Below, one piece after another: positions 19,101 to 28,008 of a DNA stretch of 64,000 nucleotides. Made by a program: the position numbers and the translations under genes. Each line of letters begins with the position of its first letter. Position 1 is the first letter of the stretch. Source of the DNA: Fumia sp045615345 (GTDB lineage Bacteria > Bacillota > Clostridia > Oscillospirales > Ruminococcaceae); contig JAZLER010000023.1 in assembly GCA_045615345.1 (NCBI GenBank), forward strand, positions 13,123-77,122. The letters are read 5' to 3'. Under the pieces are notes generated by a model. The model was not told the origin of the DNA and searched no databases. It saw nothing but the letters and a program-made list of their open reading frames with translations.

Positions 19101-20490
19101 TGATTTCCCCATTTTTTACAAGTACAGCACCAATTTCTGTAAGTCTGTCGTTTTTAGCAGAAAGGCCTGTGGTTTCAACATCAAATACAACAAACTCACC
19201 GTCAAAACTCTCATCGTTGTTGCCGTTAACCGCGGTAATGCAGTCGTTTACAAAGTAATCCTCAACGCCGTAGATTACTTTAAAATCTCCGCCGCCTTTT
19301 CTTATATCGTCAACGCAATTCATAGCTTCAGGGAATGCCTGAACAACGCCATGGTCGGTAATTGCAACAGCCTTATGTCCCCATTTATAAGCGGTTTTTA
19401 TAATATCGGAAGTTTCAGCTACACCATCCATCATAGACATCTTGGTATGACAGTGAAGCTCAACGCGTTTAGTTTCGGCATCATCAGTCTTATTTACCTT
19501 TTTGACCGTCATAATATCATAAGGTTTTATTGAAATTTCCTTGTCATATTTATCGTCAACAACATCGCCTTTTACAAGAATGGTAGTTCCTTTTTTAAGA
19601 CAGTCATACTTTTCTTGCTTTTTCACATCATCAATAATCTTCATAGTATTTGATGATGTGTAGTCGGTAAAATTATAAGTTAAAATTACCTTTGTACCAT
19701 CTCTTGTGACACGGCTGTCGGTCGCGAAAATATCACCCCATACGGTAACAGTACCACTCATGGAGTTTACTTCTTTTAACGGAATCGGTTTATCAGTAAT
19801 CTTTTTACCCTTCAAAAGCATAGCGCCTTCGTTTAAAAATTGCATACCGGTAAAATCAATGGTAACTTCCTGAGGCTCATCCTTTACAGCGGTATTGCGT
19901 TTGAATCCCCCACTGTTACCAACAAAAAATGGTCTGTCATTTGCAGGAGCTTTGGGAGGTGGCGGCAATTCCTTTACACGCATCACGGGAGGTTCGGGAA
20001 TATCTTCAGGATTTATCTCTTCTACCCCTTCAAACTCTACTTTGACATTTTTAGAAAAATGCTCAAAAATAATCTTTTCAAGGTGTTTGTCTGCTCCGCC
20101 TTTCAAAAGCATAGATTTTCCACCGTTTTTAAGGGATATATGTAAAGCTTCACCATCAAATGAGGCAGTTGCCCCTTCAAAAAATCCGTTTACAATTGCA
20201 CAAACGCTTTTAAGCTCTGTCACAAGTGTGTCAAAGCAATTTTCGGAAAACATATCCGGTGTGTATTTTATAACAAGTTTTACATCAGAAATACCGGCAT
20301 TCTCAGCTATCATTCGCTGACATTCCCAGATATCTTCAGTTTTGATAACTACCAAGCTTTTAGCATCAGCTTTAATCTTGCGTTCTTGAGCGTTGATGCT
20401 TATTTTTAAAACTTCGCAGTCTTTAAAAATACTGAACAACGGCTCTTTTATGTAATCGCCGAATATGGCGGTAAGTTTTCTTTCAGGCAC
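16147..20490 (-). CDS. polC: DNA polymerase III alpha subunit, PolC type
   Basis: The main replicative polymerase of low-GC Gram-positives. The 1447-residue protein has, in order: an N-terminal domain, an OB fold (about 235-325), a PHP domain (VELHCHTKMSMMDG near 345) interrupted by a DEDDh proofreading exonuclease (VVFDVETTGLSAKNDRLTE, about 430, to HRACDDAEVLAYIF), a CxxC...CxxC zinc module (CPECQW, CPQCG), the polymerase catalytic DxD in EPDIDLNFSGEY, and a C-terminal fingers and HhH region. It starts with GTG behind AAAGGAG. It follows ispG by 12 bp. A 197-codon antisense frame inside it is a shadow. Confidence 0.98.
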   Translation of the reverse strand: MPERKLTAIFGDYIKEPLFSIFKDCEVLKISINAQERKIKADAKSLVVIKTEDIWECQRMIAENAGISDVKLVIKYTPDMFSENCFDTLVTELKSVCAIVNGFFEGATASFDGEALHISLKNGGKSMLLKGGADKHLEKIIFEHFSKNVKVEFEGVEEINPEDIPEPPVMRVKELPPPPKAPANDRPFFVGNSGGFKRNTAVKDEPQEVTIDFTGMQFLNEGAMLLKGKKITDKPIPLKEVNSMSGTVTVWGDIFATDSRVTRDGTKVILTYNFTDYTSSNTMKIIDDVKKQEKYDCLKKGTTILVKGDVVDDKYDKEISIKPYDIMTVKKVNKTDDAETKRVELHCHTKMSMMDGVAETSDIIKTAYKWGHKAVAITDHGVVQAFPEAMNCVDDIRKGGGDFKVIYGVEDYFVNDCITAVNGNNDESFDGEFVVFDVETTGLSAKNDRLTEIGAVLVKNGEIKDRFNTFVNPERPIPPKISELTSITDEMVKDAPMDEEALKSFMEFAGRRPLVAHNASFDMGFMKACAERYNVEFKYTSVDTLVLSRSLYPELSKHKLDIIAKHLELPEFNHHRACDDAEVLAYIFIKMLEKLKTDNEIDNISKINTSIAGNDPKQLKSYHQIILVKNSVGLKNLYKLVSFAHVKYFHRHPRTPKSEIIKHREGLLIGSACEAGELFHSVVEGKSFDELCEIADFYDYLEIQPIGNNEFMLANGQATDRSQLEEFNKTIVAIGEKLGKPVVATGDVHFLKPEDAVFRAVLMAGMKFKDADQQAPLFLRTTEEMLKEFEYLGEKKAYEVVVENPNKIADMVDPDVRPIPKGTFPPNIEGADEELRQITWARAEKMYGKDMPDIVKNRLQRELDSIINHGFAVLYMIAQKLVHYSEEHGYLVGSRGSVGSSFVATMAGISEVNPLAPHYVCPECQWSEFFTKGEYGSGFDLPEKVCPQCGAKLNQDGHDIPFETFLGFDGDKEPDIDLNFSGEYQSYVHKYTEELFGSDHVFKAGTISTVAEKTAYGFVLNYLEERGKVIHKSEELRLAKGCEGVKRTTGQHPGGMVVIPSDYEVYDFCPIQHPADKADSDILTTHFDFHSLHDTILKLDELGHDVPTLYKHIEDMTGVKVMDVSMSDKKVISLFTSTEAIGVTPDEIFSNTGTLSLPEMGTPFVRGMLEEAQPKTFADLLQISGLSHGTDVWLGNAKDLIDQKICTISEVIGTRDSNMSYLLHKGLEPKLAFKIMEITRKGKATKLLTEEMVEDMLNHDVPQWYVDSCFKIKYMFPKAHAAAYVIAAIRLGWYKVYYPLEYYAAFFTVRGGDLEAETAVAGKNACRARLTQLRDMERSVKEEDVYNTLLIINEMLCRGYEFLPVDLFKSHATKYVIEDGKIRLPFTALKGLGEAAARGLQEAGEQGPYISVDEVQTRSGVSKSVIEMLEEAGALAGLPKTSQMTFF

Positions 20491-20502
20491 ATTAATACTC
20501 CT

Positions 20503-21540
20503 TTAAAGTTTTTCAATTTCCTTCATAAGTTCATTTAAAATTTCATTTTCAGGTACTTTTCTTAAAATTTCACCTTTTTTGAAGATAACACCGCAGTTAT
20601 CTCCACCTGCAATACCGATATCAGCTTCTTTTGCTTCACCGGGTCCGTTTACAACACATCCCATTACAGCAACTTTTATAGGTTTATTAATTTTTGTAAG
20701 TTTTTCTTCAACCTGATTTGCAAGTGAAATAAGGTCAATTCTCGTTCTTCCACATGTGGGACAGGAAACAATCTGAGGTGCTTTGATAAGTCCGATACTC
20801 TTAAGAATATCTTTAGCAGCAGCAATTTCCCTTACAGGGTCGGCAGTAAGCGAAACCCTGATTGTATCGCCAATTCCATCTATAAGAAGGCTTCCAATAC
20901 CAATAGATGACTTGATAAGTCCCATTCTTTCGGTACCTGCCTCGGTAACGCCAAGATGAAGAGGATAACTGCATTTCTCAGCTAAAATCCTGTAAGCGTT
21001 TACCATAGTCTTTACATCGGAAGATTTTATAGAAATTACAATATCGTTAAAATCAAATTTTTCTAAAAGTCTTGCGTGATAAAGTCCGCTCTCAACGAGT
21101 GCTTCAGCTGTCGGAGCACCGTATTTTGCAAGAATACTCTTTTCAACAGAACCCGAGTTTACCCCGATTCTTATTGGCACCCCTGCTGTTTTACAAGCTA
21201 AAGCTACTTCCTTTACTCTGCTGTCGTCACCGATGTTACCTGGGTTTAAACGGATTTTGTCTATTCCCATTGCAACAGATTCAAGCGCTAAACGGTAATC
21301 AAAATGAATATCAGCAACAAGCGGAATATTAACCTTTTCCTTGATTGCAGGAATAAGCTTTAATGCCTCTTTGTCAGGGATTGCGGCACGCACTATCTGA
21401 CACCCTGCATCTTCTAAAGCCATAGCCTGTAAAACGCTTCCCTCAATATCGGTGCTCTTTGTGTTAAGCATCGACTGGATATAAATATTTCCATCACCAA
21501 AGGTTATATTTTTAAGCTTTACGGGAGTTACTTTTCTCAT
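20503..21540 (-). CDS. ispG: 4-hydroxy-3-methylbut-2-en-1-yl diphosphate synthase
   Basis: Penultimate MEP-pathway enzyme, a 4Fe-4S protein converting MEcPP to HMBPP with reduced ferredoxin or flavodoxin. 345 residues: a TIM barrel from the N-terminus (YIQSMLNTKSTD, LVADIHFDYRLA), then the cluster cysteines VSCPTCGRTRIDL (about 258-262) and AVMGCVVNGPGEA (about 293), the usual three-Cys plus Glu set. It is first gene of an operon with polC. Confidence 0.97.
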   Translation of the reverse strand: MRKVTPVKLKNITFGDGNIYIQSMLNTKSTDIEGSVLQAMALEDAGCQIVRAAIPDKEALKLIPAIKEKVNIPLVADIHFDYRLALESVAMGIDKIRLNPGNIGDDSRVKEVALACKTAGVPIRIGVNSGSVEKSILAKYGAPTAEALVESGLYHARLLEKFDFNDIVISIKSSDVKTMVNAYRILAEKCSYPLHLGVTEAGTERMGLIKSSIGIGSLLIDGIGDTIRVSLTADPVREIAAAKDILKSIGLIKAPQIVSCPTCGRTRIDLISLANQVEEKLTKINKPIKVAVMGCVVNGPGEAKEADIGIAGGDNCGVIFKKGEILRKVPENEILNELMKEIEKL

Positions 21541-21580
21541 TAAAAATCACCGCTTTCTGTAATTTTTCGCATATAAAATC

Positions 21581-21609
21581 ATTATACCATATTTAAAGAA
21601 ACATTTCAA
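21581..21609 (-). promoter_or_regulatory. Promoter of ispG-polC
   Basis: Minus-strand TTGAAA (21604-21609), 17 bp, perfect TATAAT (21581-21586). It starts directly after the rseP terminator. Confidence 0.7.
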
Positions 21610-21613
21610 CAAA

Positions 21614-21637
21614 AAAGCCTCTTTTTTAAGAGGCTTT
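21614..21637 (-). terminator. Terminator of the pyrH-to-rseP operon
   Basis: Minus strand AAAGCCTCTT / AAGAGGCTTT (10 bp, 4-nt loop) followed by TTT and TGTTG, just after the rseP stop codon. Confidence 0.8.
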
Positions 21638-21643
21638 CAAATG

Positions 21644-22651
21644 TTATTTTACAAGTTTAACTATATCATTAAAAGTCACAAAAATCATAAGGAGAATTAC
21701 AAGTACAAACCCTGCAAAATGGATATAACCTTCGTGTTCGGGTTTTATAGGTTTTCTTCTTATGGCTTCAACAACTAAGAACAACAATCTTCCGCCGTCC
21801 AATGCAGGAACAGGCAAAATATTGAAAATACCAACATTAATAGTTATAAACGCGAGTAAAAGTATGAGATTAGGAATTCCCACCTTTGCAGCATCTCCGA
21901 CTACCTGAGTCATACCGACAGGTCCCGATAAATCATTTACCGAAGCTTTTCCTGTAATCAGGTCGATAAGCGATATCCATACAAGCCTGCCGATGCATAT
22001 GGTATGTTTAGCAGAATAAGAAATAACGCTGAAAACATCTTTCTTAATAGGATAAACAGTTATCCCAAGCCCCTCGGACGGGTCAAATTTAACAGACGGG
22101 AGGGTTGTTTTTTCCCCGTTTCTTTTAACAACCATCGAAAGGTCGCAGTCCTCATCGCGCATAAACTCGTAACTTATATCGTTTGCAACGAATACCCTTC
22201 TGCCATTTACCTTTAAAATAGTGTCATCGGGCAAAATGCCACTCTCAGCAATCAAGGAGTCAGGAGAAACAGAAGAAATTGTATTACTTGCAATATCGGC
22301 AGTTGTAGCAGTAATAATAGTGATTACCAGAAATCCAAGCAAAAGGTTCATTAAAGCTCCTGCAATAATTATAAAAAAGCGCTTTAATACATTCTGATTT
22401 CTGAAAGCTCTGGGGTCATCTGATATTGAGTCTTCCCCTTCCATGCTTACAAAACCTCCAATCGGTAATGCACGCACCGAATAAAGAGTTTCTTTCCCTC
22501 TTTTTTTAAAGATATGAGGACCCATACCTATTGAGAACTCATTTACCTTGACATTACAAAGCTTAGCAGCCATAAAATGACCAAACTCATGGATTATAAT
22601 AATCAAAAGAAAAATCAGTAAAGTAAGGATAATATTAAGAAAAGTTTGCAT
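21644..22651 (-). CDS. rseP: Site-2 intramembrane zinc metalloprotease (RseP/RasP)
   Basis: An M50 protease that cleaves membrane substrates such as anti-sigma factors within the bilayer. 335 residues: HEFGH (about 21-25) in the first membrane segment, a single PDZ domain around 115-185, and the LDGGRLLF third metal-ligand motif (about 285) between later transmembrane segments. It is the last gene of the dxr/cdsA/uppS group, the order known from B. subtilis and Clostridia. Confidence 0.95.
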   Translation of the reverse strand: MQTFLNIILTLLIFLLIIIIHEFGHFMAAKLCNVKVNEFSIGMGPHIFKKRGKETLYSVRALPIGGFVSMEGEDSISDDPRAFRNQNVLKRFFIIIAGALMNLLLGFLVITIITATTADIASNTISSVSPDSLIAESGILPDDTILKVNGRRVFVANDISYEFMRDEDCDLSMVVKRNGEKTTLPSVKFDPSEGLGITVYPIKKDVFSVISYSAKHTICIGRLVWISLIDLITGKASVNDLSGPVGMTQVVGDAAKVGIPNLILLLAFITINVGIFNILPVPALDGGRLLFLVVEAIRRKPIKPEHEGYIHFAGFVLVILLMIFVTFNDIVKLVK

Positions 22652-22662
22652 TAAAAAACTCC

Positions 22663-23799
22663 TTAAATTGATGATAATACAAATTCGCGTGCTCGTTTTT
22701 CGGCTTCAAGAATATTTTCAACAGTGATTTCGCCGTTTCCATCAAGCTCAAGCACCTTTTCGTTAAGGTCGAAAATATCGAGATATGAAATCTTTTCTTT
22801 CAAGAAAAGTTCAACTGCAGCCTCGTTACAGCAATTCATAAGTGTGGGATAAAGTTTTCCGCGTCTGATAGCCTCTTTTGCAACCTTAAGCGCTGTAAAA
22901 GTATCTTCGTCAGGCTTGTGAAAACTTAAATTCTTCACATCCCATAAATTGAGTTGTTTTGTAGGACAGGCAGTTCTTTCAGGATAGGTAAGTGCATACT
23001 GAATAGGAATTTTCATATCTGGTACACCGAGCTGTGCAATGACGGAAAAATCCTCGTATTCTACAAGCGAATGAATTATACTTTCACGATGCACCAAAAC
23101 CTCGATATTCTCAGGCTCCACATCAAAAAGCCAGTAAGCTTCAATAAGCTCAAGACCCTTGTTCATCATTGTAGATGAGTCAATTGTAATTTTAGCTCCC
23201 ATATCCCAGTTTGGGTGTTTTAAGGCATCGGCTTTGGTGATAGTTTTTAGTTCCTCTCTTGTTTTTCCAAAAAAAGGTCCGCCCGAGGCCGTCAATAATA
23301 TTCTATTCACTTTACAGTTATGATATCCGTTTAAAGACTGAAAAATTGCAGAATGTTCACTGTCAACAGGCAAAATTTTAACATTTTTCTCTTTTGCCCT
23401 TCTCATAACAAGTTCGCCACCCGTTACAAGGGTTTCTTTGTTGGCAAGAGCAATATCTTTTCCGCATTCAATAGCAGTGAGCGTAGGTCTTAAACCTATC
23501 ATACCGCTGACAGCATTCAGAACTGTATCAGCCTCATCAACTGCCGCCGCTTCACACAATCCCTCGATACCTGTTACAACCTTGACATCAAGGTCAGCAA
23601 CACGGGTTTTAAAGCTATTATAACGGCTTTCATCGTAAATACAGACGAGGCTTGGTTTATAGCATCTCGTCTGTTCTTCCAAAAGCTTTTCATTTCTGTT
23701 TGCGGCAAGTCCCACCACTGTAAAGTTATTTGCTTCACAGACAGTAAGCGCCTGAGTTCCTATAGAACCTGTTGATCCTAAGATGGATAACTTTTTCAT
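22663..23799 (-). CDS. dxr: 1-deoxy-D-xylulose 5-phosphate reductoisomerase
   Basis: Converts DXP to MEP with NADPH. 378 residues: the NADPH-binding motif LGSTGSIGTQAL (7-18), the metal and substrate residues in PVDSEHSAIFQSL (about 147-159), TASGGPF (about 171-177) and the region MNKGLELIEAYWLF (about 203-216). It is 12 bp from rseP and 13 bp from cdsA. Confidence 0.97.
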   Translation of the reverse strand: MKKLSILGSTGSIGTQALTVCEANNFTVVGLAANRNEKLLEEQTRCYKPSLVCIYDESRYNSFKTRVADLDVKVVTGIEGLCEAAAVDEADTVLNAVSGMIGLRPTLTAIECGKDIALANKETLVTGGELVMRRAKEKNVKILPVDSEHSAIFQSLNGYHNCKVNRILLTASGGPFFGKTREELKTITKADALKHPNWDMGAKITIDSSTMMNKGLELIEAYWLFDVEPENIEVLVHRESIIHSLVEYEDFSVIAQLGVPDMKIPIQYALTYPERTACPTKQLNLWDVKNLSFHKPDEDTFTALKVAKEAIRRGKLYPTLMNCCNEAAVELFLKEKISYLDIFDLNEKVLELDGNGEITVENILEAEKRAREFVLSSI

Positions 23800-23812
23800 T
23801 GAAAGCCTCCGA

Positions 23813-24640
23813 TTATTTAATTATAGGTAAAATTCTTATCAAAAGATAAAGTGTAGGTGCTACAAAGATAAACGAATCAAACCTGTCCATTATACCACCA
23901 TGACCAGGCAGAAGTTTGCCGTAATCCTTAATGCCTGTCTGTCGCTTGATAACAGATGCTGCCAGATCCCCTATCATACCGACTGCCGAGCAAATCAGCG
24001 CTATAATAACAGCGTTTAAAAAGTTAATTTCAATTACAGTACCACGATTTTCAAGCAAAGCTCTGTATCCGATGCACAAAACTATAAAAAGAATTACAGA
24101 AAAACTAAGGCCTCCGACAGCACCTTCAACAGTCTTTTTGGGACTGATTACGGGAGCAAGTTTGTGTTTACCGATAGCGCATCCTACAAAGTATGCACCT
24201 GTGTCGGTAAGCCAGGCCGCCGCACAGATAAGTACTGTATAAAATATACCATGTGTCTTGTAGTCACGAAGCAGAACTGTCATAGAAAAAGCTATCGGTA
24301 CTGCTAACGAAAAAAAGAAAGAAACAGCAATTTCTTCAAATCTGACAGTGTTGTGGCAACACAGCAATACTGCAAAAAGAACACAGATAAACAAAACAGT
24401 AATATAGATAGAAAAGTATCTGTTTCCTACTACTTCAAAAAACGGAACAATCAGCGCATAGATAAATGACGATACAATTAACGCTTTGTTTTTAACCAAA
24501 GATGTACTGTGTAAAAGCTCATATACAGCCATTGAGCCGATTAAAGAAATAAAGATATTAAAGACTATTGTATTGTAGCAAAACAAAGCTGCAACCAAAA
24601 CTAAAAGAGCCAGAGCCCCGGTAATAATGCGTTGTTTCAT
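23813..24640 (-). CDS. cdsA: Phosphatidate cytidylyltransferase
   Basis: Makes CDP-diacylglycerol for phospholipid synthesis; an integral membrane enzyme. Hydrophobic segments fill the protein. The family signature GDLAASVIKRQTGIKDYGK followed by LPGHGGIMDRFDS is near the C-terminus. An in-frame start at 24694 would overlap uppS by 53 bp. The ATG at 24640 (275 residues), one base after the uppS stop with the site GGTGGGGTG, is much more likely. Confidence 0.93.
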   Translation of the reverse strand: MKQRIITGALALLVLVAALFCYNTIVFNIFISLIGSMAVYELLHSTSLVKNKALIVSSFIYALIVPFFEVVGNRYFSIYITVLFICVLFAVLLCCHNTVRFEEIAVSFFFSLAVPIAFSMTVLLRDYKTHGIFYTVLICAAAWLTDTGAYFVGCAIGKHKLAPVISPKKTVEGAVGGLSFSVILFIVLCIGYRALLENRGTVIEINFLNAVIIALICSAVGMIGDLAASVIKRQTGIKDYGKLLPGHGGIMDRFDSFIFVAPTLYLLIRILPIIK

Positions 24641-24641
24641 A

Positions 24642-25352
24642 TTACACCCCACCGAAACGACGGTTTCTTCTGTTATATTCTTCAATTGCTGCATCTAAAT
24701 CAGCAGGCTTAAAGTCAGGCCAGAGAATGTTGTCCATAAAAACATACTCCGCATAGGCAGATTGCCAGATAAGGAAATTTGAAAGCCTGTATTCCCCACT
24801 CGGACGGATAATCAGGTCAACATCAGGCATTCCCGCGGTGTAAAGCGAATTACTTAACAGTTCTTCATCGATATCATCAGGGGAGATTTCACCTGCAGCC
24901 ACCTTTTTGGCAATACTTTTTGCAGCAGCAGTAATTTCATTACGGCCACCATAGTTGATAGCAAGATTAAGGCAAAGTCCTGTTGCATTTTTGCTGGTTT
25001 CCTCTGCTCTTTTCATCTTGCTTTGAATATCTTCATCAAACGCCGAAAGGTCGCCTAAAAAACGAACCTTGATATTTTCCTTGATATACGCATCCATCTC
25101 ATCAAGATAATTACGCAAAATCTTTAAAATACCATCAATTTCGTCTTTTGGGCGTACCCAGTTTTCGGTAGAAAATACATACATTGTCATATAAGGGATT
25201 CCGATTTGATTTGCATATCTTGCAATGGTACGGAAGGTTTCAGCACCAGTACGATGCCCGAATTTACGCGGAAGTCCGCGTTTTTTCGCCCATCTTCCGT
25301 TGCCGTCCATTATAACCCCTATATGTGCAGGAAGATTTTTCTGTTCAGACAT
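24642..25352 (-). CDS. uppS: Isoprenyl (undecaprenyl) diphosphate synthase
   Basis: A cis-prenyltransferase making the C55 lipid carrier for wall polymers. 236 residues: HIGVIMDGNGRWAKKRGLPR (11-30) holds the catalytic Asp. YVFSTENWVRP and RPSGEYRLSNFLIWQ are further signatures. It is encoded between frr and cdsA, 2 bp after frr. Confidence 0.96.
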   Translation of the reverse strand: MSEQKNLPAHIGVIMDGNGRWAKKRGLPRKFGHRTGAETFRTIARYANQIGIPYMTMYVFSTENWVRPKDEIDGILKILRNYLDEMDAYIKENIKVRFLGDLSAFDEDIQSKMKRAEETSKNATGLCLNLAINYGGRNEITAAAKSIAKKVAAGEISPDDIDEELLSNSLYTAGMPDVDLIIRPSGEYRLSNFLIWQSAYAEYVFMDNILWPDFKPADLDAAIEEYNRRNRRFGGV

Positions 25353-25354
25353 AT

Positions 25355-25909
25355 TTAGATCTCCATGATCTCTTTTTCTTTGGCAGAAATCATCTTATCG
25401 ATTTCATCACAGTATTTGTCTGTGGATTTCTGTGCATCCTTTTCACCGTCTTTTACATCATCTTCGGTGATTTCTTTAGCTTTGAGCATTGCTTTGATTT
25501 TATCAATAGCATCACGGCGGCTGTTACGAACAGCAACTTTTGCATCTTCACCATATTTACGGATTTCTTTAGCCAAGTCCTTACGGCGTTCTTCTGTCAA
25601 AGGCGGGAAATTCAAACGAATAGCTTTACCATCATTGTTGGGATTGATTCCGATATCGGATTCATTGATTGCTTTTTCGATAGCTTTCAATGTAGAAACA
25701 TCCCAGGGCTGAATCATCAAAGTACGCGCATCAGGTACAGAAACAGCAGCCATCTGGTTGATGGGAGTAGGTACACCATAGTAATCTACCTGAATTTTGT
25801 CAAGTACACTGGGGTTAGCACGACCTGCACGGATTGAAGCGAGTTCTTTACCGAGTGCTTCAACGGATTTATTCATCTTTTCATCGTATTTTTTAAGAGT
25901 TTCTTTCAT
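25355..25909 (-). CDS. frr: Ribosome recycling factor
   Basis: Acts with EF-G to split post-termination ribosomes. 184 residues, standard length, with the long three-helix bundle and the conserved segment LASIRAGRANPSVLDKIQVD near residues 24-43 and FPPLTEERRKDLAK near 106-119. It follows pyrH by 16 bp. Confidence 0.98.
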   Translation of the reverse strand: MKETLKKYDEKMNKSVEALGKELASIRAGRANPSVLDKIQVDYYGVPTPINQMAAVSVPDARTLMIQPWDVSTLKAIEKAINESDIGINPNNDGKAIRLNFPPLTEERRKDLAKEIRKYGEDAKVAVRNSRRDAIDKIKAMLKAKEITEDDVKDGEKDAQKSTDKYCDEIDKMISAKEKEIMEI

Positions 25910-25925
25910 TACTATCTATCCTTTC

Positions 25926-26636
25926 TTATTCGGGAATTACAACAGTTCCCACATTTTCACCTTTAACAGCATCAACAATATTCTGAGGATTTTTAAGGTT
26001 GAATACCAGAATCGGTATACCGTTATCCTTACACATTGAAGCAGTTGTAGAATCCATAACACCCAAGTTTTTAGCAAGTACTTCACTGCATGTAACAGTG
26101 TCGTATTTTACAGCATCATCAAACTTATTGGGGTCTTTATCGTAAACTCCGTCAGCCATAGTAGCCTTGAAGATTACATCAGCTTCAATTTCTGCAGCTC
26201 TTAAAGAAGCCGCAGTGTCTGTTGAGAAGAAGGGGTTACCTGTACCGCAGCCAAAGATTACAACTCTTCCCTTCTCGAGATGTCTTACAGCGCGGTTTCT
26301 TATATAAGGTTCAGCAACCTGCTGCATAGAAATAGCAGTCTGTACCCTGACATCAACGCCCTGTTCTTCAAGCGCATCAGCTACAGCCAAAGCGTTCATA
26401 GCAGTACCGAGCATACCGATATGGTCAGCTCTTGTTCTGTCCATAGCGCCTGAGCTTCTGCCTCTCCAGAAATTACCGCCACCTACAACAATACCAATTT
26501 CGGCACCGAGTTTTGCGGATTCAGCGATTGCCTTGCAGATAGGGTTGATTGTATCGAAATCAAGACCGAACTTCTTGTCCCCTGCCAAAGCTTCACCACT
26601 GAGCTTTAAAAGGATTCTTTTATACTTAAGATCCAA
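25926..26636 (-). CDS. pyrH: UMP kinase
   Basis: Phosphorylates UMP to UDP; amino acid kinase family. The core KRILLKLSGEALAG is at the N-terminus, VVGGGNFWRGR lies near residues 53-63, and DGVYDKDPNKF near 161-171. An ATG at 26663 would sit on the predicted -10 region, while TTG at 26636 follows GGGAG by about 8 bases and gives the usual family start (236 residues). It is first in the operon with frr, uppS, cdsA, dxr and rseP. Confidence 0.95.
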   Translation of the reverse strand: MDLKYKRILLKLSGEALAGDKKFGLDFDTINPICKAIAESAKLGAEIGIVVGGGNFWRGRSSGAMDRTRADHIGMLGTAMNALAVADALEEQGVDVRVQTAISMQQVAEPYIRNRAVRHLEKGRVVIFGCGTGNPFFSTDTAASLRAAEIEADVIFKATMADGVYDKDPNKFDDAVKYDTVTCSEVLAKNLGVMDSTTASMCKDNGIPILVFNLKNPQNIVDAVKGENVGTVVIPE

Positions 26637-26670
26637 GGAAAACACTCCCATCAAAATATTCATTATATCT

Positions 26671-26699
26671 ATTTTACAATATCTTTCCTTTAAAGTAAA
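26671..26699 (-). promoter_or_regulatory. Promoter of the pyrH operon
   Basis: Minus-strand TTTACT (26694-26699), 17 bp, TAAAAT (26671-26676). A second TATAAT at 26662-26667 may serve as an alternative -10. Either placement puts the transcript start too close to the 26663 ATG and favours the TTG start. Confidence 0.5.
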
Positions 26700-26734
26700 G
26701 ATAATCTTGAAAATTTTACAGTTTCTACAAAAAT

Positions 26735-26764
26735 ATTCCCGTCCTTTTTACAAAGAACGGGAAT
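26735..26764 (-). terminator. Terminator of prs
   Basis: Minus-strand ATTCCCGT / ACGGGAAT outer stem plus an inner AAAG/CTTT stem, with one mismatch and a 4-nt loop, followed by ATTTTTG. It lies 4 bp after the prs stop. Confidence 0.75.
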
Positions 26765-26768
26765 AATA

Positions 26769-27971
26769 TTACTTACTTTCGTCAAGTTTGAGCTGACTGT
26801 TCACTTTATTTTCACGATTTTTTTCCATAAGTTTATGGATACGGTGTACAGGGTTCAAAAGATTGCTGATAGACTGGTCGTGATTAAGGTTGTCCACAAT
26901 ATAAGCAATATACTTGGACATATCAACTTCAGCATACCATTCGCGGCTTAAAAGCTCGGGAGTACGGTATATGAGGTTAGTTGTAAATACTTTTGTGATA
27001 TAACCTTTCTCAAAAGCAGCATCAAATTTCTCAAGACCATCTGTGAAAAGACCGAAAGTTGTGCATACAAAAATTCTATTAGCACCTTTAGCTTTGAGTT
27101 TTTCACCGATATCGAGAACAGACTCACCGGAAGAAATCATATCATCAACGATGATAAGGTCTTTACCTTCAACATCTGAACCCAAAAATTCGTGAGCAAC
27201 AATGGGGTTACGGCCGTTTACAATAACGGAATAATCCCTTCTCTTGTAGAACATACCGAGTTCAACACCCAAAACAGAAGAATAGTACATACATCTGGAC
27301 ATACCGCCTTCATCGGGAGAGATAATCATAATGCGTTCTTTATCAAATTCAATATCAGGAACATTTTTAACAAGCGCTTTGAGGAACTGATATGTAGGCT
27401 GAACATTTTCAAAACCTTTAAGCGGAATAGCATTCTGCACGCGTGCGTCATGAGCATCAAAAGTAATGATGTTATCAACACCCATATTAGCGAGTTCCTG
27501 GAGCATCAAAGCACAGTCCAAAGACTCTCTGGAGGAACGCTTATGCTGTCTGCCTTCATAAAGCATAGGCATAATAACATTAATTCTTCTTGCTTTACCG
27601 CTTGCAGAAGCGATAATACGCTTGAGATCCTGGTAATGGTCGTCAGGACTCATAGAAACATCTTTACCATACATTTTGTAGGTAACACCATAGTTAAAAC
27701 AGTCAACCAATATAAAAAGGTCGTGTCCGCGAACAGATTCTTTCAGTGTACCTTTTGCCTCACCTGAGCCAAATCTCGGGCAAACTGCATTGAGTTCATA
27801 AGAATCTCTGCAATAACCGATAAAATCTCCGTCTGTTAAAACTTCTCCGTGGCGCATACTACGCCAATCTGCGAGGTATTTGTCAACTTTATGAGTTACC
27901 TCCTCGCAACCTTTCATTCCCACCAGGCTTAACATACCGACGGGTATTGATACTTCATGAATTGAATCCAT
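26769..27971 (-). CDS. prs: Ribose-phosphate pyrophosphokinase, long divergent form
   Basis: Makes PRPP from ribose 5-phosphate and ATP, the precursor for the his operon, pyrimidine and NAD synthesis seen in this window. At 400 residues it is longer than the usual 310-320, with extra sequence at both ends. The PRPP-binding loop DLIIVDDMISSGESV (about 277-291) and the FDAHDARVQNAIP metal region (about 173-185) are clear. The catalytic flexible loop reads YEGRQHKRSSRE instead of the common YARQDRK type. It has its own promoter and the site GGAAGGGGG. The long form is found in several Clostridia. Confidence 0.9.
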   Translation of the reverse strand: MDSIHEVSIPVGMLSLVGMKGCEEVTHKVDKYLADWRSMRHGEVLTDGDFIGYCRDSYELNAVCPRFGSGEAKGTLKESVRGHDLFILVDCFNYGVTYKMYGKDVSMSPDDHYQDLKRIIASASGKARRINVIMPMLYEGRQHKRSSRESLDCALMLQELANMGVDNIITFDAHDARVQNAIPLKGFENVQPTYQFLKALVKNVPDIEFDKERIMIISPDEGGMSRCMYYSSVLGVELGMFYKRRDYSVIVNGRNPIVAHEFLGSDVEGKDLIIVDDMISSGESVLDIGEKLKAKGANRIFVCTTFGLFTDGLEKFDAAFEKGYITKVFTTNLIYRTPELLSREWYAEVDMSKYIAYIVDNLNHDQSISNLLNPVHRIHKLMEKNRENKVNSQLKLDESK

Positions 27972-28008
27972 TTCGCATTCCCCTTCCGTTATTTTATTTA
28001 TTAATTCT

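Noticed and set aside
18940..19533. 197-codon plus-strand frame inside polC
   Set aside because: Antisense to the exonuclease/PHP region of polC with no recognisable domain; a shadow of the polC codons.
24641..24694. Longer CdsA start overlapping uppS
   Set aside because: A 53-bp overlap with uppS and no ribosome site; ATG 24640 directly follows the uppS stop with a good site.
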